A DNA stretch of 64,000 bases from Nocardia rosealba (GTDB lineage Bacteria > Actinomycetota > Actinomycetes > Mycobacteriales > Mycobacteriaceae): NCBI RefSeq assembly GCF_020216065.1, contig NZ_JAIWNA010000008.1:62001-126000 (forward strand), written 5' to 3'. Position numbers and translations under genes: made by a program. Below, in pieces: positions 46,714-55,990 of this stretch (within the stretch, counting starts at the first letter, position 1; every line of letters begins with the position of its first letter). The notes below the pieces were generated by a model. The model was given only the letters and a program-made list of their open reading frames with translations, had not been told where the DNA came from and did no database searches.

Positions 46714-48387
46714 ATGGATCCGTCTGTTCCCACCCGCACCGCCGCCCAGGGGCTACCCGGGCCCGGCTTCGCCCCCGGGATCAACGGCTCCGCGCGCATG
46801 CCGGGGCCCGTGGCGCCTCGGCCAAGTGGCAGGCGGTATCGCGAAGCTGTCCGGCAGTACCGCCGAGCGGCCCAGCAGCCCGGTGGCGGCCCGGAGTACA
46901 GCGGGGCTCAGCAGTACGGAGTCGCCCAGCAGTACCGTCCTGGCGCGCAGTACCTGCCCGGGCCGCCGCCGTACCGTCCAGCCGTCGGCTACTCGCCGGT
47001 CCCGCCGCAGGGTTATGGCGTGCCGCGCGGGTATCTCCCCGGTGTGCTCCCGGTTCCCGCGTCCGAACCCGGCGACCCGGCATCGCCGACGACTCCCCGG
47101 CTGGTCCGGCGGACCGGTGGCCGGGTGATCGGTGGCGTCGCGGGCGGCCTGGCCGATCACCTCGGCGTCGACGTGTTCAAGGTGCGGCTGGCGTTCGTGC
47201 TGCTGTCCGCGCTGGTCGGTGCGGGCCTGGTGGCCTACGGCCTGCTGTGGATCTTCACCCCCGCCGGTGGCGACGCGACCGCACCGACCGGCGACGAGCG
47301 CAGGCAGGCGATCGGGCTCGCGCTGCTCGGGATGGTGCTCGCGGTCACCGTCGGCTGGTTGTTCCAGGGCACGGCGGCGAAGGTGATCGTGCCGGTCGTC
47401 GTAGTGGCGGTCGGTGCCGCGCTGGTGTGGCGCGAATACGATGTGGCCGCGCCGGGACCCCGGGCGCTGTTCGGGTTGCCGGCGCGACCGTCGGTGGTCA
47501 CCTGGTCGCGCATCGTGGCCGGGGCGACGCTGATCGTGTTCGGGCTCGGTGTCGTCGTGCTGGCCCGTATCGACCTGAGCTCGCTCGGTTCGGCCTTGAT
47601 CGCGGTGGCGGTCACCCTGGTCGGCGCGGGCCTGCTCACGGTGCCGCTGTGGCTGCGCATGGTCCGCGCGCTCAACGCCGAACGCGGCGCCCGCATCCGC
47701 AACGAGGAACGCGAGGAGATCGCGTCTCACCTGCACGACTCGGTGCTGCAAACCCTCGCGCTGATCCAGCGGCAAGCCGAAGATCCCCAGGAAGTGTTGC
47801 GCCTGGCCCGCAGCCAGGAACGCGAACTGCGCAAATGGCTCTTCGACGATGCCGCGCCCGCGCATTCGAGCCTGTCCGCCGCCCTGCGCACCATCGCCGG
47901 CGAAGTGGAGGACCAGCACGGTGTGAAGGTCACCCCCGTCACCGTCGGCGATGTCGCGATGGACCCCGGCGACACCGGCGCCGGGCTGCCCAAGGAGCAC
48001 TTCACGGCCCTGCTCGGCGCCACCCGTGAGGCGCTGGTCAACGCGGCCAAGCACGCCGATGTGCCCGAGATCGACCTGTTCGCCGAAACCGAACCGCACC
48101 AGGTGAGCATCTTCGTGCGCGACCGCGGCGCTGGTTTCGACGTGTCGTCGGTGCCCGCGGACCGGCGCGGGATCGCCAAGTCGATCTGCGCGCGCGTCGA
48201 GCGGCGTGGCGGTACCGCCGAGATCGACTCGACCGTCGGGCGCGGTACCGAGGTGCGGATCGTCATGCCGCGTACGGACTCCGGAACCTCCGAGCCGAGC
48301 GACGAGGAACAGCCGACCGACGCCGATTCGCCGACCGTCGCTCTGCGCCTGGATCAGGCGCACCGTGATCATCCGGTCGACCGCTGA
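46714..48387 (+). CDS. PspC-domain sensor histidine kinase
   Basis: It has 557 residues. The N-terminus (1-125) is Pro/Tyr/Gln-rich and disordered, and the PspC domain is at about 128-185 (RRTGGRVIGGVAGGLADHLGV). Further helices lie at about 197-310. A HisKA_3-type domain follows with phospho-acceptor His341 in EEIASHLHDSVLQTLAL, then an HATPase with DRGAGFDV. This is the MacS/LiaS-like type of Gram-positive stress kinase. The ATG at 46714 is the start. The response regulator gene follows after the tandem repeat region. Confidence 0.9.
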   Translation: MDPSVPTRTAAQGLPGPGFAPGINGSARMPGPVAPRPSGRRYREAVRQYRRAAQQPGGGPEYSGAQQYGVAQQYRPGAQYLPGPPPYRPAVGYSPVPPQGYGVPRGYLPGVLPVPASEPGDPASPTTPRLVRRTGGRVIGGVAGGLADHLGVDVFKVRLAFVLLSALVGAGLVAYGLLWIFTPAGGDATAPTGDERRQAIGLALLGMVLAVTVGWLFQGTAAKVIVPVVVVAVGAALVWREYDVAAPGPRALFGLPARPSVVTWSRIVAGATLIVFGLGVVVLARIDLSSLGSALIAVAVTLVGAGLLTVPLWLRMVRALNAERGARIRNEEREEIASHLHDSVLQTLALIQRQAEDPQEVLRLARSQERELRKWLFDDAAPAHSSLSAALRTIAGEVEDQHGVKVTPVTVGDVAMDPGDTGAGLPKEHFTALLGATREALVNAAKHADVPEIDLFAETEPHQVSIFVRDRGAGFDVSSVPADRRGIAKSICARVERRGGTAEIDSTVGRGTEVRIVMPRTDSGTSEPSDEEQPTDADSPTVALRLDQAHRDHPVDR

Positions 48388-48616
48388 CGGCCGGGTTGCG
48401 CGGCTCGGACATGGTGGTGGCGGTGGGAGGGCTTGCGCCGCTCGGATGTCGTGATGTGGCCGTGGAGGGTCCGGTTGCGGCCGCGCGGATGTCGTGGTGT
48501 GACCGCTGATGGTCCGGTTGCGTCGCGCGGACATCATGATGGGGGCGCTGATGGCCCCCGATCGCGCCGTGCGGACATCGTGGTGTGGTACCGATGAGCA
48601 TCAGGTTCGCGGTTCG
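48381..48616. repeat. Degenerate tandem repeat between kinase and regulator genes
   Basis: There are about five and a half copies of a 39-46 bp unit starting at 48381, 48421, 48460, 48503, 48545 and 48591. The shared core reads CCGCTGATGGTCCGGTTGCG, then about two variable bases, then GCGCGGAYRTCGTGRTGTG. The first copy contains the kinase stop codon. It is non-coding in the kinase reading frame after that stop. Confidence 0.8.
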
Positions 48617-48631
48617 AATGAGGAGTCTCGA

Positions 48632-49273
48632 GTGAGTGTGCGGGTGTTTCTGGTCGACGATCACGCGGTCTTCCGGTCGGGGGTGCGAGCGGAGCTGAGC
48701 CGGGAAGCCGACATGGAGGTGGTCGGTGAGGCCGGGGCCGTGGCGGAGGCCGTCGCCGGGATCGATGCCGCGAAACCGGACGTGGTGCTGCTCGATGTGC
48801 ACATGCCCGACGGCGGCGGTGTCGCGGTGCTGAGCGGAATCGCCTCGGGCCCGGTGTGTTTGGCGCTGAGCGTGTCGGACGCGGCCGAGGACGTGATCGC
48901 GGTGATCCGGGCGGGCGCACGCGGGTATGTCACCAAGACCATCTCCGGCGCCGAGCTGGCCGACGGCATCCGCCGCGTCGCGGGCGGTGACGCGGTGTTC
49001 AGTCCACGGCTGGCCGGTTTCGTCCTCGACTCGTTCACCGGCCGCTCCCCGGTCCCCGAACCGCCACTCGACCCCGAACTGGACTCACTGACCCCGCGCG
49101 AGCTGGAAGTCCTGCGTCTGCTCGCCCGCGGATACACCTACCGCGAGATCGCCGAAAGCCTGTTCATCTCGGTGAAAACCGTGGAAACCCACGCCTCGAA
49201 CGTGCTGCGCAAAACTCAGCAGTCCAACCGCAACGCACTGACCAGATGGGCACACCGCCGCCGCATCGAGTGA
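48632..49273 (+). CDS. NarL/LuxR-type response regulator
   Basis: It has 213 residues. The receiver domain has acidic pocket residues Asp9-Asp10 and phospho-acceptor Asp55 (VVLLDVHMPD), with Lys in YVTKTISG. The LuxR helix-turn-helix is at about 148-205 (LTPRELEVLRLLARGYTYREIAESL). It is the partner of the kinase upstream. The GTG at 48632 with AGGAG 6 nt before is chosen as start. Its targets are unknown; the nearby PspC/LiaF-like protein is a candidate. Confidence 0.93.
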   Translation: MSVRVFLVDDHAVFRSGVRAELSREADMEVVGEAGAVAEAVAGIDAAKPDVVLLDVHMPDGGGVAVLSGIASGPVCLALSVSDAAEDVIAVIRAGARGYVTKTISGAELADGIRRVAGGDAVFSPRLAGFVLDSFTGRSPVPEPPLDPELDSLTPRELEVLRLLARGYTYREIAESLFISVKTVETHASNVLRKTQQSNRNALTRWAHRRRIE

Positions 49274-49295
49274 GCGGTCCCGGGCGCGAAAGCGC

Positions 49296-50429
49296 CTACA
49301 TCACCGCGACGATGAGCGCGATCAGGATGACCAGGCCGATCAGCACGCCTGCGCCGATCGCCAAGGGCGCACCGTTGGGCAGGTCGTCGAAGAAGCTGCC
49401 GGTGCGTTGTGGGCGCGCGGTCTGCGCGGCTGCCAGGGGTGCGCGGTGCGGGCGGGGCAGCGGCTGGGCGTTGGGGCTGCGTACGCCGCTGGCGCCGCTG
49501 CGCGACGCCCAGGCCGGGATGGTGCCGTCCTCGGTGCGCAGCGGGACACCGAGAATGTAGGCGCCGGTGCCGGGACCGAAAGCGGCCGTGAGGATCTCGT
49601 CGCGGGCCTCGGCCATGGTCGGGCGACGTTGCGGCGCGGGCTCGAGCATGTGCAGCAGCGGCTGGGTGAGGATGCCGCTGCGGGTGGGCGGGATGATGCG
49701 GCCCATCGCGGCGCGGGTGACCACGTCGTTCTCGTCGTCGTCGAAACCGAACGGCGGCTGACCCTCGAGCGCGGTGTAGAGGGTGGCGCCGAGGGAGAAC
49801 ACGTCGCTGGCCTCGGTGGGCTGGGCGCCACGCGCCACCTCGGGCGGCAGGTAGGCGGGGGTGCCGGTGATCACGCCGTCGGGTTCGTCACCGTGCGGGT
49901 CGCCCGCGCCACGGGAGATGCCGAAGTCGCTGAGTTTCGCCTTGCCCAGGTCGGGGCCGCGGTCGGCGACGAGGATGTTGCCCGGTTTGATATCGCGGTG
50001 CACGATGCCCGCGGCGTGGGCGGCGGCGAGCGCGTCGGCCACCTGCGCACCGATCTGGGCGACCTCCACCGCGGGCAGTGCGTCCACCAGCGCGAGCGCC
50101 TTGGCCACACTGCGCGAGGGTAAGTACTCCATGACGAGCCACGGCTCGCCCGCTTCGATCACCACGTCGTAGACGGCGATGGCGTGCTCGTGCGACAACT
50201 TGGCCGCCACCCGGCCCTCGTGCACGATGCTGTTGCGCACCCGCTCGGCCTCGGCCTCGCTCAGGCCGGCGGTGGTGAGCACCTGCTTGATCGCGACTTC
50301 CCGGTTGAGCAGCCGATCGGTGGCCAGCCAGACCGCGCCCATGCCACCCCCGCCCAGCTTCGACTGCAGGCGGTAGCGGCCCGCGACCAGGTAGTCGGGG
50401 CCGATATGGGGACGAGCACGTTCGGTCAC
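49296..50429 (-). CDS. PknB-type Ser/Thr protein kinase
   Basis: It has 377 residues. The glycine loop is GGGGMGAVW, the ATP Lys is in VAIKQVL, the catalytic loop is HRDIKPGN and DFG is followed by GTPAYLPPE. The lobe ends near residue 280. A Pro-rich linker leads to a single C-terminal transmembrane helix (about 350-377) with no extracellular domain. The start is GTG at 50429. It is divergent from the imuA' gene and convergent with the response regulator. Confidence 0.92.
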   Translation of the reverse strand: MTERARPHIGPDYLVAGRYRLQSKLGGGGMGAVWLATDRLLNREVAIKQVLTTAGLSEAEAERVRNSIVHEGRVAAKLSHEHAIAVYDVVIEAGEPWLVMEYLPSRSVAKALALVDALPAVEVAQIGAQVADALAAAHAAGIVHRDIKPGNILVADRGPDLGKAKLSDFGISRGAGDPHGDEPDGVITGTPAYLPPEVARGAQPTEASDVFSLGATLYTALEGQPPFGFDDDENDVVTRAAMGRIIPPTRSGILTQPLLHMLEPAPQRRPTMAEARDEILTAAFGPGTGAYILGVPLRTEDGTIPAWASRSGASGVRSPNAQPLPRPHRAPLAAAQTARPQRTGSFFDDLPNGAPLAIGAGVLIGLVILIALIVAVM

Positions 50430-50515
50430 GGGTGCGAGGGTAGCCGAATCTGCCGCTGACTGGCCGGGATCTTCCCTGTGGACAGGGACAGGGGTGCCTG
50501 TCACGCTGGTCGCGA

Positions 50516-50531
50516 TCGAACGTATATTCGA
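50516..50531 (+). promoter_or_regulatory. LexA (SOS) box before imuA'
   Basis: TCGAAC-GTAT-ATTCGA matches the actinobacterial SOS box TCGAAC-N4-GTTCGA with one mismatch. It lies 87 bp before the imuA' start, as expected for DNA-damage induction. Confidence 0.9.
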
Positions 50532-50617
50532 ATACGATCGATAGCTGGAACGGTGCTGTCGTTTCGGTGACGAGCGGTTCGCCGCTCGCGGGTCCATCGT
50601 GGAAGTAGGTGGTGTTG

Positions 50618-51373
50618 ATGGGTTCGAACGGTTTGCCGCCCGAGCCGGGTACGCGCGAGCACACGCTCGACGAGTTGCGCAGGCGGATGGCCTCGGTGCC
50701 GGGTCGCGGTGCGTCCGTGGCCGCGCACATACCCCGTGAACAGCCACTTCGCCGCGATCTGTTGCCCGTTCCCGCGCCGTTGGCCGACCTGCTTCCCGAC
50801 GGCGGACTGCCGAAAGGGTCGGTGGTCGCCTACTCCGGTGCGCACTCGCTGCTCACCGGCCTGCTCGCCTCGGTCACCGCGGGCGGTGGTCACGCGGCGG
50901 TGGTCGGGCTGCCGCGGCTCGGTTTGCTGGCCGCCGCCGAGATGGGTGCGCAGCTGTCGCGGCTCGCCGTCGTTCCCGACCCGGGTCCCGACCCCGCCGA
51001 GGTGGCCGCGGTTCTGCTCGACGGCCTGGACCTGGTGGTCCTCGGCCTGCACGGCCTCGCCGTCCCGCCGGCTCGTTGCCGCGTGCTCGCCGCCCGCGCC
51101 CGCAACCGTGGCACCACTCTCGTCGTCGCGGGCGGTGAATGGACCAACCCGGCGCTGCGCCTGGACACCCGCGTCGCCGGTTACGACGGCCTGGGCCCCG
51201 GCCGCGGCCGCCTGCGCTCGGTCTGCCTGGACGTGCGCGTCAGCGCCAAGGCGGGCCCACCTCGCCAGGGCCGCATGGACCTGTGCGCCCGCGCGGGCCG
51301 CACCGAATGGCTGGCCCGCGAGAACGTCACCCGCCCAACCGAAGTGACCGCCTTACGCGAGGCCGTGTCGTGA
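50618..51373 (+). CDS. imuA': ImuA' mutasome accessory protein
   Basis: It is a 251-residue RecA-fold-like protein without a complete Walker A. AHIPREQPLRRDLLPVP and GGLPKGSVVAYSGAHSLLTGLLA lead the core. ImuA' in mycobacteria is required with ImuB and DnaE2 for damage-induced mutagenesis and interacts with ImuB. The ATG at 50618 follows GGTGGTG. The gene is 242 bp before imuB, and its SOS box is immediately upstream. Confidence 0.88.
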   Translation: MGSNGLPPEPGTREHTLDELRRRMASVPGRGASVAAHIPREQPLRRDLLPVPAPLADLLPDGGLPKGSVVAYSGAHSLLTGLLASVTAGGGHAAVVGLPRLGLLAAAEMGAQLSRLAVVPDPGPDPAEVAAVLLDGLDLVVLGLHGLAVPPARCRVLAARARNRGTTLVVAGGEWTNPALRLDTRVAGYDGLGPGRGRLRSVCLDVRVSAKAGPPRQGRMDLCARAGRTEWLARENVTRPTEVTALREAVS

Positions 51374-51615
51374 CCCCGCGTCCGTTGTCCACCTTCGCGC
51401 GATGGGCATGAGCACCGCCATCGCGCACCCCGCGCCTCTCGACCGATCGACCGCCGTCCGCAGCGTTCGCATCGATCACAGGAAGGTGCGGGCAACGACT
51501 GTTACCGCAGGGTGCGGTGCCTTGCTCACGCGTGGGCTCGTGATGGTGGGGCGGTCGAGTGTGCCGGGGTGGGGGAGCGCGGTGTGGTGTGGGGTCGTGT
51601 GGTCGGGGTTTTGTT

Positions 51616-53187
51616 ATGGGGCGCGCTGATCGGGTGGTCGCGGTGTGGTGCCCGGATTGGCCTGCCGTGGCGGCGGCAGCCGGGATGGGAGTGGCGGCGC
51701 AGCGGCCGATCGCGGTGTTGCGGGGGAACCGGGTTGTCGCGTGTTCGGCGATCGCGCGGGCAGAGGGGGTGCGGCGGGGGATGCGCAGGCGGGACGCACA
51801 AGGGTGCTGTCCGGAACTTGTTGTAACCCAGGACGATCTGGATCGGGATGCGCGGCTGTTCGAACCGGTGGTCGCGGCTGTCGATGCCACTGTGCCGGGG
51901 GTCGAGGTATTGCGGCCGGGGCTGATCGTGCTCGGGGCGCGGGGTGCCACACGGTATTTCGGGTCCGAGGAGGCGGCGGCGGAGCGGTTGATCGATGCGG
52001 TCGCGGTGGCGGGCGCCGAGGCTCAGATCGGGATCGCCGATGCCATGTCGACGGCGGTCATCGCGGCCAGGCGCGGCGCGATCGTCGAGCCGGGGGAGGG
52101 TGCGCGCTACCTCGCGTCGCTGCCCGTGTCCGAGCTCGCGGCCGAACCGAGCCTGGCCGCACCGGAACGCGCCGACCTCGCGGACCTGTTGCACCGCTTG
52201 GGTTTACGCCGCATCGGCGACTTCGCCCGGCTCGCGCCCGCCGAGGTGACGTCCCGGTTCGGTGCCGACGCCGCGCACGCCCATCGCATGGCGCGCGCCC
52301 TCCCGGAACGCCCGCCTTCGGCGCGTAGACCTGCCCCGGAACTGACCGTAGAGCTGGCCTGCGACCCACCCATCGACCGGGTCGACGCGGCCGCTTTCGC
52401 GGGCAGGCAGCTGGCCACCCGCTTGCACGCGGCCCTGTCGGCGGCGGGGGTGTCGTGCACCCGGCTCGCCGTCACCGCCCGCACCGAGACCGGCGAGGAA
52501 CTCACCAGGATCTGGCGTTGTGCGCGTCCGCTCACCCCGCCCGACACCGCCGACCGGGTCCGCTGGCAACTCGACGGCTGGCTCACCCATCGCGCCCGCC
52601 CGACCGGCCCCATCGTCGCGCTCACCCTGGAACCGGTCGAGGTGGTCGCCTCGGGCGCGTTGCAGCTCGGTCTGTGGGGCGGCGAGGGCGAGCAGACCGA
52701 ACGCGCCAGGCGCGCGCTGGTGCGAGTGCAGGGTCTGCTCGGCGGTGAAGCGGTGCGCATCGGGGTGCTCAGCGGCGGCCGTGGCCCCGCCGAACGCATC
52801 ACTATGATCGCCCTCGGTGACGAACTCACCCCGAGCGCCGACCCCGCCCACCCGTGGCCCGGCCGCCTCCCTGAACCGGCCCCCACCCTGCTCCTGCTGC
52901 ACCGCCCCACCGTCCACCTGACCGCCGCCGACGGCACCGAGGTCGGCGTCACCGACCGAGGCCTGTTCACCGCCGACCCCGTGAGTCTGCGCTGGGGCCG
53001 CAAGCAGTGGTCCCTGCTCGGCTGGGCAGGTCCGTGGCCGGTCGTGGAGCGCTGGTGGTCCGCCGCCGAACATGCCACCGCGGCCGTGCGCGTCCAGGTC
53101 CAGCTCGACGCCCGCCCCACCGAGATCCGCGCGGTCCTGCTCGTCCACGACGAGCAGAACTGGCACGCCGAAGGGGTCTACGAGTAG
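51616..53187 (+). CDS. imuB: ImuB, catalytically inactive Y-family polymerase-like protein
   Basis: It has 523 residues. It has the Y-family fold, but the active-site Asp/Glu residues are missing (WCPDWPAVAA replaces the usual DxDAFFA-type motif, and no S-I-D-E motif). The beta-clamp-binding motif QLGLW is at 350-354. ImuB acts as the adaptor joining ImuA', DnaE2 and the clamp. The ATG at 51616 is used. It is downstream of imuA' and presumably SOS-controlled. Confidence 0.93.
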   Translation: MGRADRVVAVWCPDWPAVAAAAGMGVAAQRPIAVLRGNRVVACSAIARAEGVRRGMRRRDAQGCCPELVVTQDDLDRDARLFEPVVAAVDATVPGVEVLRPGLIVLGARGATRYFGSEEAAAERLIDAVAVAGAEAQIGIADAMSTAVIAARRGAIVEPGEGARYLASLPVSELAAEPSLAAPERADLADLLHRLGLRRIGDFARLAPAEVTSRFGADAAHAHRMARALPERPPSARRPAPELTVELACDPPIDRVDAAAFAGRQLATRLHAALSAAGVSCTRLAVTARTETGEELTRIWRCARPLTPPDTADRVRWQLDGWLTHRARPTGPIVALTLEPVEVVASGALQLGLWGGEGEQTERARRALVRVQGLLGGEAVRIGVLSGGRGPAERITMIALGDELTPSADPAHPWPGRLPEPAPTLLLLHRPTVHLTAADGTEVGVTDRGLFTADPVSLRWGRKQWSLLGWAGPWPVVERWWSAAEHATAAVRVQVQLDARPTEIRAVLLVHDEQNWHAEGVYE

Positions 53188-53332
53188 CGCCGCGCTGCCG
53201 ACGGTCGATCGCCTCGGCCGTGGGCTGCTTCGCTGTCACCGCTGCTCAGCGAGGGTGTGCGCCGTGCACTGCCGGGCGCCTCTACAGTGAACCCGGCCAG
53301 GGAGCGCCCCGGCGAGCGAGGAAGGAGGCGCG

Positions 53333-54247
53333 GTGACGAATCCGTTCGAGGGCATGGTGTGTTCGGCTGCCGCAGCCGACCTTCCGCTGCTCGGTACGGC
53401 GGTGCACGCCACGGGGTGGCTGTGTATCGAGCATCCCGGGGCGTGGGGGCGCGATGTGCTGGGTGACGAGGTGCTCGGGCCGGAGATCACCGCCGAGCTG
53501 GCCGCGCGCACGTCGGCGGCGAAGGTGCGCCCGACCTTGATCCGCCGTCCCGGACGCTACGAGTTCACCGGCACGCGCACGGTGCTGCTGGCCAGCGCGC
53601 GGCCCGAGGGTTCGTGGTGTGTGCGGTTCGAGATCACCGACCTACGTGAGCTTTTCGATATCGATCTGCACCTGGTGGACGGGCCTGCCCCGGAAATCGG
53701 TGTGCCGGTGGACGATCCGATCGTCCTGGTCTGTGCCCACGGCAAACGCGACCAGTGCTGCGCCCGCCTCGGTCGCCCGATCGCCGCCGCCTTGGCCGCC
53801 GAACACCCCGGCCGCGTCTGGGAGGCGTCCCACACCGGCGGTCATCGGTTCGCCCCCGCCGTCGTCCTGCTCCCGTCGGGCCTCACCTACGGCCGCGTCG
53901 ACACCCCCGCCGCCCGCGACCTGCTCGCCGCCGCCGACACCGGCGAGGTCTCCCTCACCGGCCTGCGCGGCCGCAGCTGCTACCCCCCGATCGCCCAGCT
54001 CGCCGAAGTCGCTGTCCGCGAACAGGTCCCGGCCCCCGCCGACGCCCTCACCGTCGCCCTCGACCCCACCCCCACGCACGACCCGACCCTCGCGGGCGCC
54101 GCCGTCGTCACCCACCGCGACGGCCGCCGCTGGCGCGTAACCACCCGCACCACCCCCGCCCCACCCCGACCGGCCAGCTGCAACGCCAACCCCAAACCCG
54201 CCAGCTACCTCGAACCGGTCTCCATCGAACAACTCCCCACCCTCTGA
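53333..54247 (+). CDS. Sucrase/ferredoxin-like (thioredoxin-fold Fe-S) protein
   Basis: It has 304 residues of the Suc_Fer-like family. CAHGKRDQCCARLGRPIAAAL and SHTGGHRFAPAVVLLPSGLTYGR are the characteristic Cys/His motifs, consistent with a bound iron-sulfur cluster. The start is GTG at 53333 with a GGAAGGAGG site. The role is unknown; it may be part of redox or iron handling. It lies between the two mutasome loci but has no SOS box that I can see. Confidence 0.85.
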   Translation: MTNPFEGMVCSAAAADLPLLGTAVHATGWLCIEHPGAWGRDVLGDEVLGPEITAELAARTSAAKVRPTLIRRPGRYEFTGTRTVLLASARPEGSWCVRFEITDLRELFDIDLHLVDGPAPEIGVPVDDPIVLVCAHGKRDQCCARLGRPIAAALAAEHPGRVWEASHTGGHRFAPAVVLLPSGLTYGRVDTPAARDLLAAADTGEVSLTGLRGRSCYPPIAQLAEVAVREQVPAPADALTVALDPTPTHDPTLAGAAVVTHRDGRRWRVTTRTTPAPPRPASCNANPKPASYLEPVSIEQLPTL

Positions 54248-54409
54248 CCCGCGCGCACCACCCGGCAGAGCCTGCGAGCGCTCCCGTCCCTGCGACGCCC
54301 GTTCTCAACGGCGGCCGTCCGAGCTTGCGGATCCGCTCGTGCGTAAGGACCCCGCCTGGAGGCTGGCCGAAGTCGAAGCAGCCTGCCTTCCGTGGTGATC
54401 TTGAAACGG

Positions 54410-55354
54410 CTACCAGTGGGTGCCGGGGACCCAGCGGGCGGCACGGCGGACGGCGGCGCCTGCGGCGGTGCGGACGGGGGACTTCTTCGACTCCGGCTGG
54501 GGTGCCAGGGGTGCGGGGTCGGGATCGGGGGTGCTGGCCTCACCCTTGGCCGCCGGGGAGTCGGGGATGGCGCGGTAGTAGCGGTGCATGATGCGGTCGC
54601 GGAGTTTGGGTGTGAGCAGGGCGCCGTATTCGGCGAGGGTGCCGAGGGGGACGTCGATGCGTTTCGGGCGCTCGGTGAGGGCGCGGACGATGGTGGCCGC
54701 GGCCCATTCCGGTGATTCGGAGGGGCCCTGGTCGCCGCTGGGGGCGATCATCGGGGTGCGCACGAGCGGCATGTGGATGGTGGTGAAAGTGACACCGTCG
54801 GCGAGGGTTTCCACGGCCGCCACCTCGGTGAACTTGTCCAGGGCGGCCTTGCTCGCCAGGTAGGCGGAGAAGCGCGGCGTCGCCACCTGCACGCCCGCGC
54901 TGGAGATGTTGACGATGTGGCCGAAGCCGCGTTCGCGCATCTGCGGCAGCAACGCCATGGTCATCCGCAGCGCGCCGAAGTAGTTGACCGCCATGGTGCG
55001 CTCGTAGTCGTGCAGGCGGTCGGTGGAACGGTGGATGGCGCGGCGGATGGACCGGCCGGCGTTGTTGACCAGCATGTCGACGTGATCGTGCTGGTCGAGG
55101 ATGGTCTTCACGGTCGATTCGACGGATTCGGCGTCGGTCACATCGCACTGGTAGCCGTGCGCCTGCCCGCCTGCCGCGCGGATCTCGTCGACCACCTGGG
55201 CCAGCTCGTCGCCGCGCCGCGCCAGCAGCAGGACGACGGCGCCTTTGTCGGCCACGGCGAGGGCGGCGGCACGTCCGATGCCGGAGGACGCGCCGGTGAT
55301 CACCACGTGCCTTCCGGTGAGATCGCGCCGGTTCTTCGGGGAAACCTGGGACAT
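54410..55354 (-). CDS. Short-chain dehydrogenase/reductase
   Basis: It has 314 residues. The Rossmann motif TGASSGIG, NNAG, the catalytic Ser in NISSAG and the YxxxK motif YLASK are all present. The C-terminal extension is Pro/Ala-rich with a basic patch. The ATG at 55354 has an AAGGAG site. The substrate is unknown; a lipid or fatty-acyl role is common for such proteins in mycolata. It is divergent from the SOS-controlled gene at 55485. Confidence 0.9.
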   Translation of the reverse strand: MSQVSPKNRRDLTGRHVVITGASSGIGRAAALAVADKGAVVLLLARRGDELAQVVDEIRAAGGQAHGYQCDVTDAESVESTVKTILDQHDHVDMLVNNAGRSIRRAIHRSTDRLHDYERTMAVNYFGALRMTMALLPQMRERGFGHIVNISSAGVQVATPRFSAYLASKAALDKFTEVAAVETLADGVTFTTIHMPLVRTPMIAPSGDQGPSESPEWAAATIVRALTERPKRIDVPLGTLAEYGALLTPKLRDRIMHRYYRAIPDSPAAKGEASTPDPDPAPLAPQPESKKSPVRTAAGAAVRRAARWVPGTHW

Positions 55355-55458
55355 CACTGCTCCTTTGCAGCTCGCTCCCTCTAACTTACTTCAAAGTAAG
55401 TTACGCGACCAGGCCTGTGAGAAACTCGAAAATATGTTCGAACGCCTCTGGTGGATAT

Positions 55459-55474
55459 TCGAACGTATGTGCGA
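55459..55474 (+). promoter_or_regulatory. LexA (SOS) box before the 55485-dnaE2 unit
   Basis: TCGAAC-GTAT-GTGCGA matches the SOS consensus TCGAAC-N4-GTTCGA with one mismatch. It lies 11 bp before the ATG at 55485, so the small gene and dnaE2 together are likely under LexA. Confidence 0.85.
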
Positions 55475-55484
55475 TACTTGGGGC

Positions 55485-55940
55485 ATGGCGGACGATCGGA
55501 TGGCGGACATCTATGCCGCGGTGCGGCTCGGCGGATTCGACCCGGCGGCGGCGCGCGCGGCGCTGACCCGGCTCTGGGACGAACTAGGGGAGGGCGGCGA
55601 CCCGTTGCATCGCTGCGTGGTGGCACATCACCTTGCCGATGTGCAGGAACTACCCGAGGGTGCGTTGCTGTGGGATCAGCGGGCCCTGGCCGCGGTGTTC
55701 GGGCCGGGCATCCCGCTGGACGAGGGGCTGCGCGGATTCCTGCCCTCGCTGTACCTGAATCTGGCCGACAGTCACCGCCGGGTAGGTGATTTCGACATGG
55801 CGCGCATGCAGCTGACCATCGCCCGTGGCCACCTGGACGTGCTCGCCAACGACGCCTACGGCGCGGTGATCCGGGCGGGTCTGGCCCATGTGGAGGCGGC
55901 GCTGGAGTCGCAGTCGATGGAGCGGTTGCCGGCGAATTGA
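55485..55940 (+). CDS. Helical (TPR-like) protein of unknown role, SOS-linked
   Basis: It has 151 residues: soluble and helical, with regular helix pairs (RLGGFDPAAARAALTRLW, LHRCVVAHHLADVQELPEG, LYLNLADSHRRVGDFDMARMQL) that suggest TPR-like repeats. It stands between a LexA box and dnaE2, with 50 bp to the latter. No family with known role is recognised. Its location makes a mutasome accessory role worth testing. Confidence 0.75.
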   Translation: MADDRMADIYAAVRLGGFDPAAARAALTRLWDELGEGGDPLHRCVVAHHLADVQELPEGALLWDQRALAAVFGPGIPLDEGLRGFLPSLYLNLADSHRRVGDFDMARMQLTIARGHLDVLANDAYGAVIRAGLAHVEAALESQSMERLPAN

Positions 55941-55990
55941 GGTGTCCGGCACGGCAATCGAGGTGAGGGGGTAGGGAGAGGAGCGGGTGC

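Noticed and set aside
48381..48616. Tandem repeats as a CRISPR array
   Set aside because: Units are 39-46 bp, contiguous and degenerate, with no unique spacers and no cas genes nearby.
53188..53332. SOS box before the Suc_Fer-like gene
   Set aside because: No TCGAAC-N4-GTTCGA-like site is visible, so it was not assigned to the mutasome.
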